From contig CM074761.1 of the NCBI GenBank assembly GCA_037355855.1, positions 3,491,346 to 3,555,345 of the forward strand: 64,000 nt of DNA, in the 5' to 3' direction. Shown here one piece after another: positions 32,136-42,631 of the stretch. The notes under the pieces were generated by a model, which was not told the origin of the DNA, made no database searches, and was given only the letters and a program-made list of their open reading frames with translations. Numbering within the stretch: position 1 is the first letter of the stretch; every line of letters starts with the position of its first letter. Made by a program: the position numbers and the translations under genes. The DNA is from Pseudo-nitzschia pungens. Its lineage: Eukaryota > Bacillariophyta > Bacillariophyceae > Bacillariales > Bacillariaceae.

Positions 32136-32663
32136 ATGGTGGTCCGGCAGCAACGACGATTCGGAGCCTGCAACAAGCTCCTCGCGACGATCTGTGCATT
32201 GGTCCTCTGCGTCTCGTCATCGGTGTACACAACAACGGCCTTTGTCGCCCGGCAGGGTCCCGCGGCCCGCGGTGCGAGTCGCATCCGCGCCGAAAGCGAC
32301 GGGGCTCCCTCTGCTGCAGACAACGCCGCCGCCATTACCGATTTCATGGCCAAGGCGCACGAGGAAAAGATCAAGGCCATGGCACGCGTGGAAGACAAGT
32401 ACAAGGGAGAGATCGCCGAGCTCCAGAGCAAAATCGCAGAATTGGAGGCCCTGAACCAACAGACGACCCCTACTTCCGGAAACTCGTTCGCCTTCCCGGC
32501 TACCAACAAGGACTTGACCGAAAAGGTACACGCCTACAGAACTTTCATCTCGGATTACATCGTCAACGCACAGGCAGAAAAAGCGAAAGCCGTCAAGGCT
32601 GCGGAAGATAAGCTGACTTCGAAATACGAGGCAATTATTGATGATCTAAAGTCGGATAAATAA
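32136..32663 (+). CDS. Plastid-targeted coiled-coil protein of unknown function
   Basis: A single exon encodes 175 residues. The first in-frame ATG (MVVRQQRRFG) precedes a signal peptide (hydrophobic about 14-30). Then comes TTAFVARQGPAARGASRIRA: Phe right after the likely cleavage site and a basic, Ser/Ala-rich transit stretch. This is the diatom plastid bipartite signal in which Phe at +1 is decisive. The mature part is short and charged, with helical segments (ITDFMAKAHEEKIKAMARVE, EIAELQSKIAELEAL) and a second block, VHAYRTFISDYIVNAQAEKA. Repeats of the type (A/N)(H/Q)(A)E(E/K)(A)K suggest a duplicated helical unit. No enzyme motif is present. I do not know the family. Confidence 0.75.
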   Translation: MVVRQQRRFGACNKLLATICALVLCVSSSVYTTTAFVARQGPAARGASRIRAESDGAPSAADNAAAITDFMAKAHEEKIKAMARVEDKYKGEIAELQSKIAELEALNQQTTPTSGNSFAFPATNKDLTEKVHAYRTFISDYIVNAQAEKAKAVKAAEDKLTSKYEAIIDDLKSDK

Positions 32664-32862
32664 TTTAATAGCATGTGTCCGGAACAACATGAAAAACGTC
32701 ACGACGGCCCAAAGAACGGGAACTGGTGGTTAGGCTGAAAGGTCATCTTTTCGATAGTATTTGTAGTTGCTCTTGGAAAACGTTTTTGCTAGATTCTTAA
32801 ATTGCAACTCAACTCGATGAGCTTCGTTCCTTTGAGTGCTTCTATTTACTCGCATTATTAAG

Positions 32863-34653
32863 CTATTTTGCCTCTTGTTTCTTCTTCTCAATCATCATCA
32901 CTTCCCCAGAGTATTCATGCAGAGCAAGATCGATCTTATCCCACAACCTTCTCTCAGCAGCCGCAATTTCTGGATCCATAGACTCTCTACATCTGGATGG
33001 AAATGGAAGCAAAGGAACAGATTCGTCGGTGTCCTTTCCACCTTTCTCCATTTTTGAACTTCCGTTGTCATCACGAGCCTCACGTGCATCTAATACAACG
33101 GACTCCCCTGCCTCAAACTTATCGGCAGCGCCCATGAAATCACTATCATGAGTCGGAGAGGATGATCTGGATTCGTTCGGGTTGTCATCGGTATCCTCAG
33201 AAGAGGCTTCACTAATTTCCGCGATTTCGCTTCTGTCGAATCTTGTTGCCATAGTCGGTGGCAATACTTGACAGTTATTGTTATACATTGATGTATCTAC
33301 AGATTGCTGCTCCCCATAATCAAGACTCATGCTCATGTCACAAATATCCATCCGATCGGTTGTCCCCAAATATCTGCTCTCTGTACTGTCGACACGCTTC
33401 AGCCTGTTGCTCCTCGGAGGATCGAAGGCCTCTTTTTGTTTCATTTCACAATAATCCATTGGATTGTAATGTTGCCTAGCATCATGGATTGAGTCCGGAT
33501 CGTGATAGATCGGGAAAGAGTTTGAATGCATTTTGAAGTAGTCTTCTTCGACAGGGCTGAGCTTGTTCATCCATGCTTGAGCCCTTGCCAATCGATCAGG
33601 TCTGCTATTTTCCAAAAAAGCAATATATCGTCTCTTGTATTCTTGACTTGCCACTCTTTGGTTACTTTCGATATCGTAGTATCGGTATCTCCCAGACCTC
33701 ACCGATTTCGTCACATGGCATCCAGTTGTGCTTTCCCATTGTTTTGCATCCCTCTCCTTCCGTTTTTCAATTTGAGCTAGAACCGGAGCTATTTTTTGAA
33801 TGACAAGTCGACGGTTAGAAAGCATAGCTTGGCTTTTATCACCATCCCCTTTTGTCACTACTCTTCTTGGTAGTGCATACCCTGTCAGAGCTTGGATTTC
33901 TTTCCCCACATCAGATGCTCTCCGTTCTTCGTCTGATGATATAGAACAATACCCCCTTACAAGATTTCGTAACTTTTGCATGTTTTTGAAGTCTCCAGGA
34001 TAAAAAGAACTTTTCTTTCGCTGAGACTCTTTGGGTGAAGGAAGTTTTGGAAGTTCACGTGTTTTTTCTTCAAAAGATAGATCACTCGGAATAACCATAC
34101 TTTGTCTCTTTCTCCTGCGCTTCGGATAGTTTCTTGCCGTCTCATAGAAGCTATCATCTTGAAACGAATTGATTTGGACAGTATTGGGTCTCTTTTCTCC
34201 ACTACTGAAGCCTTCGTTGCATAGAGCATCAGTCGAATGTAACACGTGGTTTTGCTCCTCACCGGAAATCATGGGTGACGGGACGTGAGAGAGTGTCTTT
34301 CGTTTTCGTCGAACACTAGAGCTCAACTTGACACCATCACTTTCGGATGTTAATGTGCATGGGTTATTTCCCCTATTCGTAATATCCCTTGAAGACATCG
34401 GCATCAGGACTGCAGATGAGACACGTCGACGATGGCCACTCGTTGTATTGTGTGGTGATGGTGATGGTGGGTCGGGTATTGCCCGAACATCGTAGCAGTC
34501 TGCGACGTTGAAACCATCCAGGAAATGGGTATTATGTAACGCCGTCGGTTGCGGTGCTCTCCTGCTTGTCATCGGCATAGAGGATGATAGACGGTCTGCT
34601 GGATGAGATGGCCGCGGTTGTGAAGAGCTTCGATCGTGAGCAAAAGAATCCAT
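32863..34653 (-). CDS. Ser-rich protein of unknown function (596 residues)
   Basis: A single exon from ATG 34653 (MDSFAHDRSSS) to 32863. The N-terminal half is Ser/Arg/Pro-rich and probably disordered, with basic clusters (SSVRRKRKTLSH, NYPKRRRKRQSM) that could be nuclear localisation signals. The middle (about 265-420) is more ordered: GCHVTKSVRSGRYRYYDIES, EYKRRYIAFLENSRPDRLAR and AWMNKLSPVEEDYFKMHSNS. This is the best place to look for homologues. The C-terminus has an acidic stretch (SEASSEDTDDNPNESRSSS) and ends in a predicted helix (AAERRLWDKIDLALHEYSGE). A nuclear role is a guess from the basic clusters. Confidence 0.7.
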   Translation of the reverse strand: MDSFAHDRSSSQPRPSHPADRLSSSMPMTSRRAPQPTALHNTHFLDGFNVADCYDVRAIPDPPSPSPHNTTSGHRRRVSSAVLMPMSSRDITNRGNNPCTLTSESDGVKLSSSVRRKRKTLSHVPSPMISGEEQNHVLHSTDALCNEGFSSGEKRPNTVQINSFQDDSFYETARNYPKRRRKRQSMVIPSDLSFEEKTRELPKLPSPKESQRKKSSFYPGDFKNMQKLRNLVRGYCSISSDEERRASDVGKEIQALTGYALPRRVVTKGDGDKSQAMLSNRRLVIQKIAPVLAQIEKRKERDAKQWESTTGCHVTKSVRSGRYRYYDIESNQRVASQEYKRRYIAFLENSRPDRLARAQAWMNKLSPVEEDYFKMHSNSFPIYHDPDSIHDARQHYNPMDYCEMKQKEAFDPPRSNRLKRVDSTESRYLGTTDRMDICDMSMSLDYGEQQSVDTSMYNNNCQVLPPTMATRFDRSEIAEISEASSEDTDDNPNESRSSSPTHDSDFMGAADKFEAGESVVLDAREARDDNGSSKMEKGGKDTDESVPLLPFPSRCRESMDPEIAAAERRLWDKIDLALHEYSGEVMMIEKKKQEAK

Positions 34654-36171
34654 GGTTGCAATTGTGAGTATCTACCCGTGGTAAATCTGACTTTGTTACC
34701 GGTGTCAACTATTCAACCGAACCAACGTTTCAACTCGAGTCAATTCTCCAATGGTGGTTTGTTAATAGTTCATCGGCGGTCGGGATGGAAATTTTGACAA
34801 ATGAAAAAAATGAAGAGACAGTCAAGTCACACTACGAGAACTTGTAAGGAATTTTCGGTTGGATAATACTTGGCGAGCTGAAATATTAATGATCGTGTTT
34901 GATGGGGTACACCTATCGTGAAAACAAAATTGAGAAAAGTGACAAGATGCCTTCGAGCATCCAACACATCTGTCTGTTTTCAAAAATTATCGCGTGCACG
35001 TCACCAACGGCCACAACGTTTACAAACAGTCGTGGAAATATTTTTTTGTATTCATCTGTGATCCTACCGCGCGTTTTGATTGACGTTTGCGTGCTCGCCC
35101 ATTCGAAAAAAGAAGGATTTTGGGGGAAACCAACGCTTGAGGCTGCGCTCAATGGACGATATTTTAGAGAAATTTTGACGACTTACCAGATCTGAGCGAA
35201 CATCACGATCAGTAGCTGTTATTGATACCCTTTACCTGACTGCTTCTTGGCGACAACTCTTGTCACAAGTAAGGATAGAGAACATTGTTCTTTCTCCTGA
35301 CCCTACGGTACCGGTACATACTAGAACCTCTTGTGGACTATTCCTCAACACTTAGTCCTACTACTACAGTGGCCAAAAGTAGTAAAATCCCGGGACAGGA
35401 GGTACGGTGAGGTTACTACTACTAGTAGTAGTACTAGTTAATGGGTTGTTTCTCCTTCCGATGCTCTTTGTCAATTCCAAATATGGCTAACATGGTAGAC
35501 AAAAAAAGGGAAACTCATTCCACAAGTGCGAAGTAACAAGAACAAGCCACACCCCTGCACCGTTGCTCCTACTAAATCAAGGTACTAGTAGTAGTCATCA
35601 TTACAACTTCTGGTGTATTAGTAAGTCTACTAGTAGTAGTAGGGGTTCTAGCACGTCCGTCTGGTTGTTGAGCTACAGAATTCTCTTGTCATATCCAATC
35701 GGTTTGGTTCATTCTTCCAATATGAACTGTGCGTAACTAACCTTACGAGTCACCTTACTCGTACACGTAGTTCGACTGAAAGTAGGTCGGGAATGACTAG
35801 TTCGACTGCCTCAAACACAAGAAAAAACGTGAACCATTCAATTCCCAATCTTGGCATTCGAGCAATCACAGAAGCTTCTTCTCGTAACCTTACCAGTAAC
35901 ACTATTATTTTTGCAGGAACGTGTCAACCGTGAGATCTATCTCGGCATACCTGGTCCGACAAGATGTAGCAAGTGTAGAAACAAACAATTCTGTACTACA
36001 AGAGTAGAAGTACCAGTACAGGTATCCGGTATTAGCACTTCGTAATAGCTTCCCTGCTTGTGGCGACGTAGCACGAAGCAACCAGGCAACATTTGGCTTG
36101 ATAGTTGTGATCCTTGGGTGGAAGAAAAATAGTTGGAATACTTTATACCATTGAGTAGCCAACCAGCAATC
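34654..36171. other. Divergent intergenic region with ACTAGTAGT microsatellites
   Basis: No gene was recognised. TACTACTACTAGTAGTAGTA (about 35414-35436) is a perfect inverted repeat of a trinucleotide. Related (TAG)n/(ACT)n runs occur at about 35583-35600 and 35625-35642. Intergenic words such as AACCTTACGAG and CGTAACCTTACC are frequent at 35735-35905. The 98-codon frame at 34899-35195 has no recognisable feature. Confidence 0.4.
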
Positions 36172-37511
36172 ATGACGACTTCAGAGGACGAGAGCAAGAA
36201 CAACGAAACCGCAGTTCAATTGGGATTTGCCGTCGAATTTGAGGACGATGATCATCGGCTGATGGGGGGCCATCATTTGCCGTGGTGGAAAGATTGGGAT
36301 GGTGGCCAACTGGGAGGAAGACCGACTTGGCTCAATCCCAAGGATATTCCGAAAAAGAATCTCAAATGCAAATGCTGCGGATGCGCCTCTTGTATTCATT
36401 TGCCAGTTTTACTGCCCTTGCGATGAGATCAATCCGAATGCCTTTCATAGATCCTTTTATGTCTTTGCCTGCCCGAATAACAGATGTGGCAAGGAAACCA
36501 CTGGAACGATACGGGTCATACGAACGCAATTGCCAGAAGACAATCCTTATTATCCTCTTGAGGACGACGAACTCTGGGCAATGCACATTCCAGAGTCTTG
36601 GGATGTTCATCTGTGTAAGGTTTGCGGTCAAAGGGGGAACGGAAAATGTCCGGTACAGGGTGAATATTTTTGTGGCAGGCAGCATCAGAAAGAGTACAAG
36701 AAGTATGTTTTCGACAAGAAAGGCGAATCGACCAAAGACACAGATTCTCCTTTCCTTCCCTCCGTATTCACTGCATCAGAGCTGGTGGTCGAAGAAGAAC
36801 CTCCATACGAAAAGGACAAAAAATCGGAGGAAAGGCGCACAATGTTCAAGTCTGCCGATATCGATGACGATGATAGCGACGAAGAATTTGATAGGAACTT
36901 GGAGCAAGGAGATTTGAACGAAATGACAGGTGCAGGCCCCGAGACAGTGACAAAAGACACCGTTACAATGAACTTTTACGATAGAATAAACAAGATCCCA
37001 AACGTCAATACACAATGCCTTCGATACTTGAGGTGGCCAGATGCAGAAGAATGTATCCGAACCGATTCCCCTTTATGGATCCAAACCGATTACACACCCA
37101 GCGAAACGGACATACCCTCTTGCGAAAGATGTGGAGCGGAGCGACGATTCGAGTTCCAGCTCATGCCCCAAATGCTCCATTACCTGTTGAAAGACTACCA
37201 CAAGGAAAGGAGCAAACAAAAATCCCAAAATACGATAGACAAGAAGGACACCGAGGCCGTGAGAGCCGCGACGAGCATATTAGAGCAGGCACACCCGGAG
37301 CAAAGTCCCTCCCGACTTGGCAGTCACGACGGAAAAAGCTGTAGAAGCCGCGAGAGCAAAGATCATGGATGTGGGTGGCAGCGTGCCCGACTGGGGTTGC
37401 GTTTCGGTATTTACTTGCACGGACAGCTGTGGCGGAATGGATGTCAACGAGTGCGACGAGCTGGGTGCGTACGTAGAAGAATTTGCGTGGAAGCAGCCCT
37501 CCCTGGATTAA
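36172..37511 (+). CDS. PDCD2-like protein (programmed cell death 2 family), with two one-base frame breaks
   Basis: From ATG 36172 (MTTSEDESKNN) the first frame gives VQLGFAVEFEDDD and GGRPTWLNPKDIPKKNLKCKCC. Removing one G from GG at 36379-36380 continues it as APLVFICQFYCPCDEINPNA and AFHRSFYVFACPNNRCG, the family core. A MYND-type zinc finger follows (CKVCGQRGNGKCPVQGEYFC, then HQKEYKKY). The PDCD2_C part includes YLRWPDAEEC, IPSCERCGAERRFEFQLMPQ and LHYLLKDY. A second break, at the AAA of 37302-37304, leads to VPPDLAVTTEKAVEAARAK, DWGCVSVFTCTDSC and YVEEFAWKQPSLD. With both corrections the length is exactly 445 codons. PDCD2 proteins are chaperones for ribosomal protein uS5 during 40S assembly. 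The family is certain; whether this allele is intact is not. Confidence 0.85.
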
Positions 37512-37709
37512 CGACAGTCGTCGGAACCACTTCTTTACGGATCGAAACGAAAAAGCTAAGTATGAATAAGCATCCAGTTTAAAATGGTTCCATTAACTCT
37601 TTGAACTCGGATGAAAAGTAGTTTGTTGGCATTGTAAACTTGGAACATCAATCGGTGATAATTGTAGTGGTTTTCATTGATGCAGCAATGATGACGCATA
37701 TTCAAAACC

Positions 37710-39404
37710 TCAAATGAAACATGTGGCGTATTCTGTTTCGTTCGTGCAAAGCATGACCAGTCGGTCTCCGAAAGTATCTTCCAATTCGTCCCATCCCATT
37801 CCCATTGCCTCGGGTGCATCCTGATTGTCAGGACCTAGAAACACACCAAGCGCGTTCAGGGTTGCTTGTTCGCACATCTGAATCTCCATTCGTTGTTCCA
37901 GATTGTTGCAGGTAGAAAGCTTCGCTTCCGATTCTTTCCAGTACTCCAGTGCAAGAGGCAGCACAAAGGCGTTGATCGCTTTGGGACCAAAGAATGTAAT
38001 GGCAACGAGACCACCGTATCGCGTGGAAAGCGGTCTGCCGGGTGCAATGGCTTGTGACAATGGTTTCAAAACTCTTGCTTTTAGCGTTGCGTAGTCTTCT
38101 CCGAATCTGACATTCGACAAAGCGTTTGCGTCCGGCGATTGAACATGTTCGTAAGGACAACACACCAATAAAAACAACGATGCATGCGTCAATGCGTGAG
38201 GGCAGTTTCCAACAACTATCAGTATTTTTGTGCAAAGCAAGGAACAACAATAATGTGCTCCGTGCCATATACCTACAGATTGCAAGCCTGCACCAAACAA
38301 AGCGCCGCTTCGTATCGAAGTATCCAGTGATTATCGAAAGGATGAGATGATAATCGTTGTGCTACGACCATGGTCAAGATGGCGGGCAAAAGTTGATGCA
38401 ACTGAAAGACAATTCGTTTTCGCAATGCATACGAGAACCCGAGGATAACGTGAGATGACAAAGTGGGAACGGAATGGAATCAATGCAAAAGGCCCTGCTG
38501 ATGTCGCAGATGGTGCAGTCATTAGCGGCCTTCCGTTGGTTCCACTTACGTAAAGTTCTAAATGGATGTGAGGATTCGCCAACAACGCCTGGGCCATCCG
38601 GATTAGCGTTCGACAGTGCTCCGGATTTCCCAGGTGTTTGAAGAGATTCTTGGTAACATAGTTGATCATGAAGGGTATCAGCTCCTGCAGGCCAGGGTCT
38701 CGGATCAGGGACGCCAATGCCGTGTCCTGTTGCTCCCGTGTCACGCGCGTAGCTCCCCCGCGTTCCACGGCTTCGGTGATTCGCTTAAAGTACAATCTCA
38801 GTTCTTCGCTGAGCAGTCGGGGAAGCAACTGCGTGACCTGGACGCCGTCGCCTCTCGCACCGTCTTCGTCCTCGTCGTCCTCATCGTCTACCAGGTGCAC
38901 GGCGGCTTGTTTCCGCTTGTTGCTATTCACGGTGCCACCGGTGGTAGCTCCGGGTGGATTCTGCGGAATGTTGGGCTGGACCCCATCTACCGCAAGCCAG
39001 TGCAGGGTCAATCCCACTTCTTGCGGCGGTCTCATCTTCATTTCGCTCTTGAGATAGTCCTCCAGCATGACCTTCTTGTCGTCGCGCGAGGACGTATTCA
39101 GAAAGCGACCCCCGCCAACAATCCCCGTGGCGTAAATTTTTTCCGAACCCCGCCATTGCAGCGCCATGTTGATGTCATCGGCGTGCAACCGGCGCCGGAG
39201 CATTCCCACGCGGCTCTTGCTCTTCGTGGGTGCGCTGGCGGTGCTGCCGGTCTTGGTATCTTTTTCGTTCGAGAGATGAAACCGAGCGCGTTTGCAGTGA
39301 TGCTGAACCTGGACGGCTTCGCGGACCAGCTGGGTAATGTGCTGTTCCGTAAACGACACGAGTGTGCTGCGAGCATCCGGTTGAACGGTGGGGACGGATG
39401 GCAT
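37710..39404 (-). CDS. TAF6: TAF6, TFIID subunit (three exons)
   Basis: Exons 39404-38550, 38401-38277 and 38106-37710 are joined by GT-AG introns of 148 and 170 bp; the product is 458 residues. Each junction is supported by homology: LELY/LHQLLPAILTMVV and VQACN-L-FGEDYATLKARVL. The histone-fold part shows ITQLVREAVQVQHHCKRARF, then after an insert RRRLHADDINMALQWRGSEKIYA. The TAF6 linker motif LTLHWLAVDGVQPNIPQNPP is nearly canonical. The HEAT-repeat TAF6C domain follows: LSEELRLYFKRITEAVERGG, DPGLQELIPFMINYV, DNHWILRYEAALCLVQAC and STRYGGLVAITFFGPKAIN. The first helix of the histone fold is not evident before LVSFTEQ, so an upstream exon is possible. TAF6 pairs with TAF9 in TFIID (and often SAGA). 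It converges with PDCD2, 198 bp apart. Confidence 0.9.
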
Positions 39405-40350
39405 CTCGAACGGTGCGCGGGGGAAGATCGGTGTTGTTGCTGGTGTATTGGGTTAGAAAACTCGGTGGACAAAGCGTTGTTCGAGAGACACCACGCGCGG
39501 AAGTTGTGTGACTATTATTTGTTCGATAGCTTCACAGAGATGTTTCATTCGATATAGATTGACGTGTCTCGATGCCTTGATCAGATGGGATCAACAACTC
39601 GAAGGTGTACCGTTAAAAGACGTCAATGTCAAAAGATCATTGTCTCCGGTAAGGTTGGGTTGAACGGTACTTGTTGCGGAGTGCGGAGCCCATTCCCGAT
39701 TCCCCCATTCGGTACCGTACGGTAGCGTCAAACATTGTCTCTCTCGAGAAGGATTGAGAAAATGGAAAATGGAAAGTGATCTCAGCGCCGAAAACAAAAG
39801 GGGTTTGAGTTGTTTTTAATTAAAAGGGGAGGGGATGGCGGAATGCTTGAAATTATCAACGTCTGACCTCCATCCGTAGAACTGTTACCTTTTACCTTGT
39901 GTACTAGCATGATTTTACTACGATTTCCCGTACCGGAGTTTCAAACAACGCCAACAAGGACGGATCCTCTCGACAACCGCTGATATCATCGTATGACCAA
40001 GACAGACTCGGTATCTCGATCAGCATTCTCTTCAGAGCCCTGTAAAGTGTGAGTAGGAAGTTGTTGAGACGAGGTTGATATTCATTGTTGCGGTTGAAAC
40101 AGTAGATATCTGTTGCGTTGTAGAATAGTAGAGGGCGTGAGTGTGGGACGTTTAGCGACGGTGACGAGGCGGTCGGAGACAGTGACGGTGCGACGGTATC
40201 GTAGGGACGACGTTGTGGATATCGGGTTCGAGCGACACGAGAAATCTGCATAAAGTATTTTGGTGGCCCCTGAGTCGATTGAAAAACACTAGCTCATTGT
40301 AATTTGCACTGCATCGTATTCAATTTCAGATTTAAAACAAAGATACAACC
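39405..40350. other. Divergent region upstream of TAF6 and eL42
   Basis: Shared 5' flanks. A 115-codon minus-strand frame (40251-39904) starts with ATG but has no recognisable motif and sits where the eL42 promoter is expected; it is not called. A missing first TAF6 exon might lie near 39405-39560. Confidence 0.35.
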
Positions 40351-40662
40351 ATGGTGAATGTTCCCAAAGAACGCAGAACCTACTGTGCAGGAAAGTGCAA
40401 GAAGCACTCCCTTCACAAGGTTACACAGTACAAGGCCGGAAAGGCATCTAACTTCGCTCAGGGAAAGAGACGTTACGACTCTAAGCAAATGGGTTTCGGA
40501 GGACAAACCAAGCCCGTCTTCCACAAGAAGGCCAAGACCACACGTAAGATTGTTCTTAGAATGGAATGCAAGAAATGCAAGACCAAGAAGCAATTGTGCC
40601 ACAAGAGAACCAAGCACTTCGAACTCGGACAAAAGGCCGCTGCATCGGGTCACCAATATTAG
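40351..40662 (+). CDS. 60S ribosomal protein eL42 (L44/L36A)
   Basis: A single exon encodes 103 residues (family about 105). The start [12 protein letters not shown] is canonical. Zinc-ribbon cysteines are at 12 and 16 and in [10 protein letters not shown]. The central block [21 protein letters not shown] and [20 protein letters not shown] match eukaryotic eL42 almost residue for residue, as does KHFELG near the end. Pro55 in QTKP is the residue at which substitution gives cycloheximide resistance in yeasts, so a sensitive ribosome is expected. The protein lies near the E site of the large subunit. Codon choice is biased (AAG, ACC, GGA), as for a highly expressed gene. Confidence 0.97.
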   Translation: MVNVPKERRTYCAGKCKKHSLHKVTQYKAGKASNFAQGKRRYDSKQMGFGGQTKPVFHKKAKTTRKIVLRMECKKCKTKKQLCHKRTKHFELGQKAAASGHQY

Positions 40663-41125
40663 ACAGCAGGTTAAGCAATAGTAATGAAGCGCTGTTTTCG
40701 ACAACGTCACGAAGTGGGGAGACGACTACTCTAAAAGTCTATTATTACACCGTACAGCTAACCAGTGAAGCAAGTTCACTGTCCATCCTTCTAGCACCCA
40801 ACGTCAATCACAATTGAAAAAAGCGCCTTGTAGAGAAGATACTGTCTAGCATGTTGGTGCCACGTTTGTCTAGCAAAATTAGGGGCGACAACCTATGTTT
40901 CTAGAGAACGTCTCGTTTAATTAAATGTGGTAACAAGATATTCGAGACGATTGCTTCCTCGTCTTTATGAAGGAATAGATGGAGAAGGCGTTGGTGACTA
41001 ATCGTACACCCCGATGATCGTAATCAGTAGATTTAAAGTTTGGACCAACGAGGACGAGGAGTACCCCGCAGGCCAAAACCAAGGAGTCTCCCGCGATCCA
41101 GCTTGGAGTTGAAATACCAAGTACA
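40663..41125. other. Convergent 3' flanks of eL42 and POP4
   Basis: It lies between two gene ends and presumably holds both 3' UTRs. No coding frame with support, repeat or RNA gene was seen. Confidence 0.35.
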
Positions 41126-42631
41126 CTACACTGCTTGTTGGCTCGGATCGATAATGGAAATAGCAATTGCCTCCTCGGGTATGGCAATAATGCTCTCAAA
41201 CGTGTTGCCGTCGTCTCCGTCCACTGTATTGGTCGGATTGTTGTCGTCGTCCTTTGCCTCGTTTCGTTGGACCAATGGCGAAGGGATTATCAATTGAAAG
41301 GACGACCCGCGCTTGGGCAACAAAAAGACTTCGACGAAGGGGGCTTTCGCTCCAACGTCGGTGGAATCGATTTTCTCGGTTTGGGTTTCTTCTTGCATGG
41401 AATCACAAGCCGGAACTCCGGAATTCAATGGTTCAACGTCGTCTCCTCCATCGTGTTCGTTCTCCGTTTCCAAATCCGGGACCTGGTTACTTTTTCGTTT
41501 CGTTTTTTTTCTCGTTCTCTTTGTATTTCGACGGGACAAACCGGCGATTCGGTAGGTGTTTGTCGTTTCCCCGACCAAAACACCAAACCTCCCCGTCCAG
41601 GATCGATGCGCATGGCAAGTCTCGATCCGCACGTGAGCTCCGATCATTTCGAACGCGGCGTGCGATGCGCCGCACACCGCGCTTTCGGGGCTTGCGTTCT
41701 TGGCATCGATCGCGGTGCGCGACGCGAGCGACAGCAGCCGGCCCTCGATTTCTGGCAGCGAAAGATCCGCCGGTGTTTGCCCCCCCGTCGTCACTCCCCC
41801 GTCGCCCAGCAGAATTTTCCGGACGTATTCGTTCCAGGCAGCGTTCAGTTTCCGAAGGAAAGAAGCGACGTCGTCGGACCCGGTTGCCAAAGTCGACGAC
41901 GACGACGACGACGCAAATTTGCGGATGCAATCTTTTTTCTCCTCCCAGCTTCGATGCCTTCGTTTCTTCGGTCGGACCTGCTTTTTGTTCGTAGCAATCG
42001 AGGCATTGATGCCTCCCCCGAGCAGAGTAATTGCACGTTGTCGCGTTTTTTCTTCGGCATCGGACGAGCTCATGGGACGACTCCCGTTGTTCTTGGCTTC
42101 GCTCACTCCCGCTCGTTTGCGGTGGTAATCACAGGAGATGGAATGCAAAAGAGAGACCAAGGATGGCTCCTGGAGGGACTTTGGTACCGAAGATCTGTTG
42201 TTCATGTATTGGGATGGGTGATAGTCGTCCTTGGCTAACGCAGATGCGGACGCGGACGAAAAGACGTCCTTCGAATTCTCCAGTGCTTTCTGATACGCTA
42301 CCATCGGAGTGTACAAGAGGTTTTTCGACAAGCTTTTGCCGTCCTGCGTCCAGGAAAATTTGCTTTCGTCATCCTTCGAACACTCGCCCTTCATCGCGAC
42401 GCTTTTCTTTGACATGAAAGAAGCAAAGACCAAGTATTTTTCTATGTGTGTCGGGTGGAGGACGACGTTGACTTGCTTGTACCGGATTCCGTGTCGCTTG
42501 AAACGACGACAGAAGATGGTAATCCACTGGTTTCGTACCGTATTTTTGTGTGATGTGTGACTCGTGATGCCGGAATGTTGTAAGACTGTCGACAGGGTCG
42601 GCAGCGCTGGTATCGGCTTCGTCGGAGGCAT
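41126..42631 (-). CDS. POP4: RNase P/MRP subunit POP4 (Rpp29)
   Basis: The coding frame runs to the stop at 41126. I start it at ATG 42631 (MPPTKPIPALPTLS), giving 501 residues. Another in-frame ATG lies at 42802, but the stretch between encodes YVKVTVQVRTG from the GTTAAGGTTACCGTACAAG type of sequence common between genes. The diagnostic part is C-terminal: MIGAHVRIETCHAHRSWTGR, FGVLVGETTNTYRIA and VEVFLLPKRGSSFQLIIP. These form the Sm-like beta-barrel of Rpp29. The N-terminal ~300 residues are basic and variable (TNKKQVRPKKRRHRSWEE), with poly-Ser. An acidic insert splits the barrel between IAGLSRR and VEVFLLP (about 415-455), much longer than in animals. The subunit helps process the 5' ends of tRNA precursors and, in RNase MRP, rRNA. 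Confidence 0.82.
   Translation of the reverse strand: MPPTKPIPALPTLSTVLQHSGITSHTSHKNTVRNQWITIFCRRFKRHGIRYKQVNVVLHPTHIEKYLVFASFMSKKSVAMKGECSKDDESKFSWTQDGKSLSKNLLYTPMVAYQKALENSKDVFSSASASALAKDDYHPSQYMNNRSSVPKSLQEPSLVSLLHSISCDYHRKRAGVSEAKNNGSRPMSSSDAEEKTRQRAITLLGGGINASIATNKKQVRPKKRRHRSWEEKKDCIRKFASSSSSSTLATGSDDVASFLRKLNAAWNEYVRKILLGDGGVTTGGQTPADLSLPEIEGRLLSLASRTAIDAKNASPESAVCGASHAAFEMIGAHVRIETCHAHRSWTGRFGVLVGETTNTYRIAGLSRRNTKRTRKKTKRKSNQVPDLETENEHDGGDDVEPLNSGVPACDSMQEETQTEKIDSTDVGAKAPFVEVFLLPKRGSSFQLIIPSPLVQRNEAKDDDNNPTNTVDGDDGNTFESIIAIPEEAIAISIIDPSQQAV

Noticed and set aside
38616..39557. 313-codon plus-strand frame
   Set aside because: It is antisense to TAF6 exon 1; its composition follows from TAF6 codons.
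39904..40251. 115-codon minus-strand frame upstream of eL42
   Set aside because: It lies in the expected promoter region and has no domain-like sequence.
41135..42238. 367-codon plus-strand frame
   Set aside because: It is antisense to POP4 and without domain features.
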